From contig DOPM01000033.1 of NCBI GenBank assembly GCA_003513495.1, positions 1 through 6,632 of the forward strand: a DNA stretch of 6,632 nt, given 5' to 3'. Shown piece by piece: positions 6,189 through 6,632 of this stretch. Every line of letters begins with the position of its first letter. Within the stretch, counting starts at the first letter, position 1. This DNA comes from Desulfosporosinus sp. (GTDB lineage: Bacteria > Bacillota > Desulfitobacteriia > Desulfitobacteriales > Desulfitobacteriaceae). Below the pieces are notes generated by a model that worked only from the letters and a program-made list of their open reading frames with translations, ran no database searches and was not told the origin of the DNA. A program made the position numbers and the translations under genes.

Positions 6189-6514
6189 TTAAAATTCGCT
6201 ATTGTCTAATGGACTATATTTTTGAAACTCCTCTAAATTATCATGGATGACCAATAAAGATATTTGCTCAACAGTTTCTATAAGTTCGATTCCCTAATTG
6301 CTCCCTGAGTGATGCGTAGAGCCACTATTCTTGAGATAATTGATTGCTAGGTATGGAGGCTTATATATGCTTTTGCAATATTTACATCAAAGGGAATAGA
6401 TAGAGAGGGTATGTCTTATATTTCTCTCTTGTAACCTGTTATGCTAAGACCACTAGATATAAGGTTGACTTTACCTAAAATATGGAGCATAATTAGTTTG
6501 ATTAATCCAATAAA
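6189..6514 (-). pseudogene. Decayed minus-strand gene of unknown family
   Basis: The clearest part is the C-terminal end: codons from 6293 down to 6192 on the minus strand read GIELIETVEQISLLVIHDN followed by LEEFQKYSPLDNSEF and a TAA at 6189-6191. A TAG at 6294-6296 interrupts it. A different minus-strand frame upstream gives ITQGAIRES, a TAG at 6347-6349, IPFDVNIAKAYISLHT, a TAA at 6416-6418, and about 32 further sense codons up to 6514. One frameshift near 6290 would join the two. This fits a gene inactivated by two stops and a frameshift. I do not recognise the family, and the part beyond 6300 could be chance. Confidence 0.35.
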
Positions 6515-6554
6515 CTATTAAATCAATACCTATAAACAGTGAAGTGAAAGAGTG

Positions 6555-6594
6555 TTTTAGCGAACACAACTTAATGGTTAGGACATCGCTAAAA
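6555..6594. repeat. 9-bp perfect inverted repeat near the window end
   Basis: TTTTAGCGA (6555-6563) and TCGCTAAAA (6586-6594) are perfect inverted arms separated by 22 bases. There is no T-run after either arm, so a terminator is unlikely. It could be a binding or recombination site or the upstream control region of the decayed minus-strand gene. No function can be assigned. Confidence 0.4.
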
Positions 6595-6632
6595 AGTTTA
6601 GTACTGGGTCTTAATCTTCATGTCGAAGTAAC

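Noticed and set aside
1..6632. CRISPR array, tRNA or rRNA gene
   Set aside because: No regularly spaced direct repeats, no cloverleaf with a T-loop sequence and no conserved rRNA blocks were seen.

Overview
The window is AT-rich DNA with strong purine-rich ribosome binding sites, a TTG start, sigma-A-type promoters and hairpin-plus-T terminators. This suggests a low-GC Bacillota, most likely Bacillus, Paenibacillus or a relative; that assignment is inferred from style, not from a marker gene. The layout is typical of an accessory region: three intact genes on the + strand, all separately spaced, with decayed gene fragments between and around them.

Layout. At 6-128 (minus strand) lies the broken C-terminal end of an unrecognised gene. 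The stretch 129-329 holds a 10-bp inverted repeat and a near-consensus promoter for the first gene. At 330-743 is a 137-aa orphan protein, closed by a clear intrinsic terminator at 796-822. An inverted repeat wrapped around a probable promoter (938-974) precedes the second gene at 1074-2642. That gene encodes a 522-aa protein with an N-terminal helix-turn-helix, three copies of an unrecognised 24-residue module and a C-terminal HNH nuclease domain. Between 2760 and about 3111 is a frameshifted, stop-ridden relic of a tyrosine recombinase, followed by a weak terminator-like hairpin. At 3352-5961 is an 869-aa protein that joins a Rad3/XPD/DinG-like superfamily 2 helicase to a helical middle region and a C-terminal PD-(D/E)XK nuclease. 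A hairpin lies at 6156-6183, and a decayed minus-strand gene occupies about 6189-6514.

How it may work. Two large proteins that each combine DNA recognition or unwinding with a nuclease, beside a dead integrase and other gene debris, look like a mobile-element or defence-island setting. The helicase-nuclease fusion could be a self-contained anti-phage or anti-plasmid effector. The HTH-repeat-HNH protein could be a sequence-specific nuclease or a self-regulated one. The genes do not form a tight operon: each has its own spacing and probable control signals, so a joint system is possible but not shown. The functions in defence are inference; the domain calls rest on motifs visible in the sequence.
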